From NCBI GenBank assembly GCA_024364805.1, contig CM044489.1, positions 136,778,962-136,801,209 on the forward strand: a stretch of 22,248 nt of DNA, read 5' to 3'. The stretch comes from Euprymna scolopes. Its lineage: Eukaryota; Mollusca; Cephalopoda; Sepiida; Sepiolidae. Both the position numbers and the translations under genes were made by a program. The notes under the pieces were generated by a model. That model was not told where the DNA came from. It ran no database searches and worked only from the letters and a program-made list of their open reading frames with translations. Each line of letters begins with the position of its first letter. The first letter of the stretch is position 1. Below are positions 18,721 to 22,248 of the stretch, piece by piece.

Positions 18721-19560
18721 CTATGGAGTAAGGTGTGTTGGGCATAGAGGCTCAGCTATGTATAACAACTTTCATTTATGATCCTTAAAGATGATGGAAG
18801 CAGGTTTTCTTAGGAAATGATACAAATAGGACATATATTACTCATTCATTCATACATATAAATATTACAATGGTTGTCCCTCCTCCGAATGAGTTATTTA
18901 CTTCCTTCCCACCGCAGGAAGATGTGACACAAGGTCAGGAAAATAAAACCAGTGCCCTTGAAGGAGGAACAATCTGGCTATTTAAAAATTGCCTAGGCAA
19001 TCCCATCGGAATTCTCAGTAAGGGCATCCCAGGCAGTAAGCAATAAACTTACTCCACCCAAAAGACTGGAGGTAACAACCTGGGAGAAGACTACTCAGAA
19101 CTATATTCCAGCCAACAGATGCAAGGTTATTCTCATATTCACAAATGACCAAGACTTTGTCGGACAATCTGCGACTGGTATGAATATTACCTACTTAGGC
19201 TATTATATACTGTATTGCCGGCTGCTGCTTCTACAATGCTTTGATAATATCTGATAGGCTGGCTTGAGTTCCAAAATGTGCAGAAAGAAAGAAACCTGTG
19301 TTGGTTTATGTCATACAAACTAAAGTCTTCAAGGGCTAAACATCCGAGTTTTATGAGGAGTGCCAGATCGTAACCGGGGATTCGTGGACAACACAACAAC
19401 GAAAGAGTTCAATGGCTTAGTTAAATATCTTATTTGGTAGGAGTGCCAAGTCATAAGGGTCGGCACAACACATATGGTCACCTAACAAAAGTAGAATCTT
19501 ATTTTTGAGTGTCGACTGTTAATCTACAAATTTACCGAACGCTTTGTGTCCAAACTTAAC
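18721..19560. other. Anonymous moderate-GC DNA with one short duplication
   Basis: AGGAGTGCCA...TCGTAA...CACAACA at 19356-19400 recurs at 19439-19470 (83-bp period). Sequence complexity is higher than in the surrounding DNA, which suggests an old mobile element, but neither ends nor coding domains were identified. A 70-residue minus-strand open frame (19187-19399) has no recognisable motif. Confidence 0.4.
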
Positions 19561-19569
19561 AAAGCCATA

Positions 19570-20165
19570 ATATCTATAATATAAAGCTGTGTGTGTGTGT
19601 GTGTGTCTGGTCACGAATAGGCTCCTATATGGTTGACTATTTTAAAAAACTGATTACATATAATGATAGAAGATGTATCGAGACACAGGAATAGGTATGT
19701 TTGATCTGGCAGAACGGTGGTTCATTAAAATTGTGGGGGGTCTGTGTTCGCGCCTGGTCCACAAAGTATGGAAATAAAAAATTTAAAAATTAAAAAAAAA
19801 AAAGCGTTTACAAGTGTTTTTGATATAGATGTACATAATAATAACACTTTGATAAGTATGTTTTAACTTAAATAGGGATGGTATAATAAAATTGTAGAGT
19901 CTGCGTTCGCGCCTGGCCTCCATAGAATGGAAATAGGCACAAACTTTAATAAGGACTCTTCATATCTATCTGCGTAAGTATACTTTGATAATTATGTTTC
20001 AGTTTGAAGAAATAGGTATAATAAAATTATGGGGTGTTGGTTCGCACCTGACCTCCATAGAATGGAAATATGTCACAAAGTTTAACAAGGTTTTTTAATA
20101 TAGATCCACAGAATATTGTGATAAGTGTTTCAGTGTGAACAGGTATGGTATAATAAATTATGGGG
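19570..20165 (-). mobile_element. Second minisatellite-bearing repeat, (TG)n terminus
   Basis: It starts with ATATCTATAATATAAAGCTG and a (GT)n run at 19588-19606. Tandem units then carry GGTATAATAAAATT, GTTCGCGCCTGGCCTCCATA and GAATGGAAATA. Unit starts are near 19721 (diverged, with a poly-A insertion), 19880, 20016 and 20148 (partial), giving periods of 135 and 132 bp for the last three. The layout (TCTATA-type end, dinucleotide run, tandem core) is that of 8140-8642 in reverse orientation. The core sequences differ, so the two are at most subfamilies of one type. It has no coding capacity. Confidence 0.55.
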
Positions 20166-20539
20166 TTTATCTATTTTATTTTTACTTTCATCATATTTTG
20201 CTTTGGTTTTTATACCCCCAAATTCGAAGCTATCTCTTTACAGCCCTTCCTTTTCATAAGCTATCATACTTTCATAAATCAGAGTCCATTTTCTGTAGGC
20301 TATTTTTGAACCCTTTTGCTAGTATATTAATAAAATTATAAGATAACTTATGTACTTTTTTAAAAAAATTATTTATCATTTTTTTTTTTATTTCACTTCA
20401 CCTCAAAGAAGGCATACTGTCACTGAGACATAAGAGTTTGCTGTGAATTATAGGTCAGATTTATATTGAGACCTCCTAAGTGGGGAGTTGTGCAGCAAGA
20501 TATTTGTTTACGTTACATTAAAATTTTTGCATGTTGATA
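20166..20539. other. AT-rich spacer
   Basis: No supported features. Short open frames are low-complexity and hydrophobic by composition. Confidence 0.5.
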
Positions 20540-20720
20540 CAATCAGGGAAACAGGGAGAAAAAAATAAATTCTAAGGGCAAGCGATTCCAGAAAAAAGCT
20601 ATTAGAGTAGAAAGTTTTTTTTCAGCATCTTAGAAGCTTTACAGCGAAGGGGTGGGTTTTTGCTGCTTGTCGAATTTGAAGGGGTACAAGTGGAGGAGAA
20701 ATCTTTTTAGACTGAGGCAA
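20540..20720 (-). pseudogene. LINE C-terminal fragment, different subfamily
   Basis: The minus strand reads KKISPPLVPLQIRQAAKTHP, then FAVKL, a stop, and YSNSFFLESLALRIYF. It resembles the conserved C-terminus of Jockey-like LINE proteins (arginine-rich stretch, SFFPRT, WNxLP), with the WNSLP motif degraded. It differs from the neighbouring fragment at 20923-21398 and is probably an older, unrelated insertion. Confidence 0.5.
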
Positions 20721-20922
20721 TTTTTATTTTTATCCTAATCAAGAGTGCCTCTTTTTAGGAAGATAAACGATCTTGTGTTTAACTTCTGCCTCATGCCATT
20801 TTAAGAAATATCAGTTCAATTTTGAGTACTGAGGGAGAATCCCAAGTCTGTCCTAGAAATTGTCAAAGCCGTCTACGATTTGAAAGCCACCTTTTCTTTG
20901 CTTTCTTTCGGGTGGTTGAAGC

Positions 20923-21398
20923 TTTTTTTACATAGGAGTCACCACTTATCAAAGCCCGGAGGCCACTCAAGGATAAGGGTTATTGAGTGTACAATAATCA
21001 TAGGGATAATATCGTAGTAATCGTTAGTAATGGAAATTTGGTAGATTGGATTACTTAAGGATGCGTTTCATCAAGAATTTGTTTATGTTGGACTTAAAGA
21101 CAACCATGTTGTAGTCAGCTGGGAAGCAGGCAAACGGAAGAGAGTTCCACATGCATGCAGTTCTAAGAAAGAAGCTTTGTTCGTGGAATCTACGTTTTGA
21201 TGTAGGTACTGTCAAAGAGTGGGGAAAATTATTGACAGTGGTTTCAGCTAGATGGGTGTTTTTCATGAAAGATTGGCGAGGGGTGACCAGAAATTGGAGC
21301 TCAGACGAGCACTTGCCATCGAAATAACGATAAAACAAAGACAGGCTCGCAACGCCCCTTCTGTGGGAAAGAGGTTGCAGAGAAGAGTTCTTTTGGGG
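20923..21398 (-). mobile_element. 5'-truncated Jockey-like LINE copy with 3' tail
   Basis: A strongly truncated copy of about 476 bp: the last 110 or so codons, a 3' UTR of about 120 bp, and a short poly(A) seen as poly-T at 20923-20929. The 3' UTR end (20939-20985) can form a hairpin with CTTATC and GATAAG as its stem arms, and matches the tail of the 5S SINE at 10966-11012. 5' truncation is typical of LINE retrotransposition. The right edge is set at 21398, where similarity to the other LINE copy ends. No convincing target duplication was found. Confidence 0.75.
21051..21398 (-). CDS. LINE reverse transcriptase C-terminus (partial, open)
   Basis: The frame is open from the truncation point to a stop at 21051. 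It contains SSLQPLSHRRGVASL, LFYRYFDGKCSSEL, HEQSFFLRTACMWNSLPF and FKSNINKFL. These are the conserved C-terminal blocks of Jockey-like LINE ORF2 proteins, downstream of the reverse transcriptase palm. It lacks the catalytic part and cannot act alone. Compared with 9910-10610 it has no internal stops and an intact WNSLP motif, so it is the younger copy. Confidence 0.75.
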   Translation of the reverse strand, partial: PQKNSSLQPLSHRRGVASLSLFYRYFDGKCSSELQFLVTPRQSFMKNTHLAETTVNNFPHSLTVPTSKRRFHEQSFFLRTACMWNSLPFACFPADYNMVVFKSNINKFLMKRILK

Positions 21399-22214
21399 TT
21401 TTTTTTCAACATTATTATTTACTTAGATTTTTAATCTAACCCTTCGCTTGCTTAGTGTCGTCTGTCTTTTTTACATGATTTCTCCACTGCTTTCAAAACA
21501 TAAACTTCTTTGGATATTTTCGCTATTGACTCAGTATTTTCTGTCAGTATTCAGAATCTTCTGTGCTTCCAGTACCGAATTATTTTTCTTCAATTAATAA
21601 ACAAACTGAATATTTATCAGTCACATCATTTTATTGTATGGTATTAATCACCTATGTTAGTTAATCAATCTTCTGACACATCGTACATCTCCCTTTTCAA
21701 TAGTAATATTACATGTTGAAAATAATCAAAATGCATTCTGATGGATTTAATTACGTAATTTTAAAATATGCTTTTTTGAAAGATGGTTTTAGAATTGTAT
21801 GTTATTGCAGTTTTTTACTTCAATAAATAATCGATTAACAACGACAATGATAATAATTATATTTAAATTATGTTATTAATAATAATTACAATTATATTAT
21901 TAATTATAATTAAATTTTATTATTAATTATGATTATAATTAAATTATATTAATAATAATGATAATAATAGCTATATTAATAATAATGTTTAAGTGACACA
22001 GAGGTGAGAAATATGCAACCACACACATACATGTAATAAGTGGTGGTCACATAATTTTAAGTATTTATTTAGAATTACATTTAATTAAAAAATAAAAATG
22101 CATAAAAATCTTTATAATGTCCATACACATTGGAGAATCTGGATCTCCCACTATAAACTTTGCCATTGGGGAGGCAGCTTTATAAACGGTTTCTTTTCTT
22201 TTTTTCCTAATAAA

Positions 22215-22215
<1 letters not shown>
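21399..22215. repeat. AT-rich low-complexity region
   Basis: The stretch contains the dispersed block at 21728-21752 shared with 11805-11829, then an ATT/AAT-type low-complexity tract at about 21835-21990. No gene is visible. Confidence 0.6.

Positions 22216-22248
<33 letters not shown>
22216..22248. repeat. (TG)n microsatellite at the window edge
   Basis: About 33 bp of pure TG repeat, cut by the end of the window. Confidence 0.95.

Noticed and set aside
19187-19399. 70-residue minus-strand open frame as a host gene
   Set aside because: No recognisable motif, no supporting splice structure, and a small duplication overlaps it.
19716-20165. Tandem units as a CRISPR array
   Set aside because: The units are about 133 bp, diverged and contiguous without spacers, and the setting is an animal genome.

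Overview
The window looks like non-coding DNA from an AT-rich animal genome. No host exon, tRNA or intact rRNA gene could be supported. Its content is metazoan mobile elements: a hAT DNA transposon, Jockey-like LINEs, a 5S-rRNA-derived SINE and Ty3/gypsy-type LTR fossils, set among microsatellites and poly-A/T tracts. A lophotrochozoan such as a mollusc is my best guess, from the overall style of the repeats. The sequence does not prove it.

Layout. 1-800 is AT-rich with nothing recognisable. 801-1015 holds a perfect 15-bp hairpin and possibly a small MITE. About 1291-3660 (minus strand) is a broken Ty3/gypsy fossil with gag-end, protease and integrase remnants. 3660-5317 is mostly anonymous, with one LTR-like segment. 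5318-5579 is a foldback element with 110-bp arms, directly followed by a hAT-type terminus. 5720-7930 is AT-rich and anonymous apart from a second copy of the LTR-like repeat seen at 1291. 8140-8642 is a minisatellite-bearing repeat ending in (AC)n and (TAGA)n.

8890-11039 is the richest part. A Jockey-like LINE fragment is split by an 874-bp solo LTR with a perfect 4-bp target duplication. It is followed by a SINE whose head is a diverged full-length 5S rRNA and whose tail matches the 3' end of the LINE copy at 20923-21398. 11040-13428 is anonymous. 13437-17942 is a nearly full-length but inactive hAT transposon with a perfect 8-bp target duplication (CTTGCTAG); it carries an internal duplication and about 1.2 kb of unidentified DNA. 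18280-18720 is GAT/CTG-rich. 19570-20165 is a second minisatellite-bearing element. 20540-20720 and 20923-21398 are two LINE 3' fragments on the minus strand. The window ends in AT-rich DNA and a (TG)n tract.

The strongest biological story is a likely LINE/SINE partnership. The 5S-headed SINE would be transcribed from its own internal RNA polymerase III promoter. Its hairpin-forming 3' tail resembles that of the LINE, which would let the LINE reverse transcriptase copy it. Both partners are visible in this one window.
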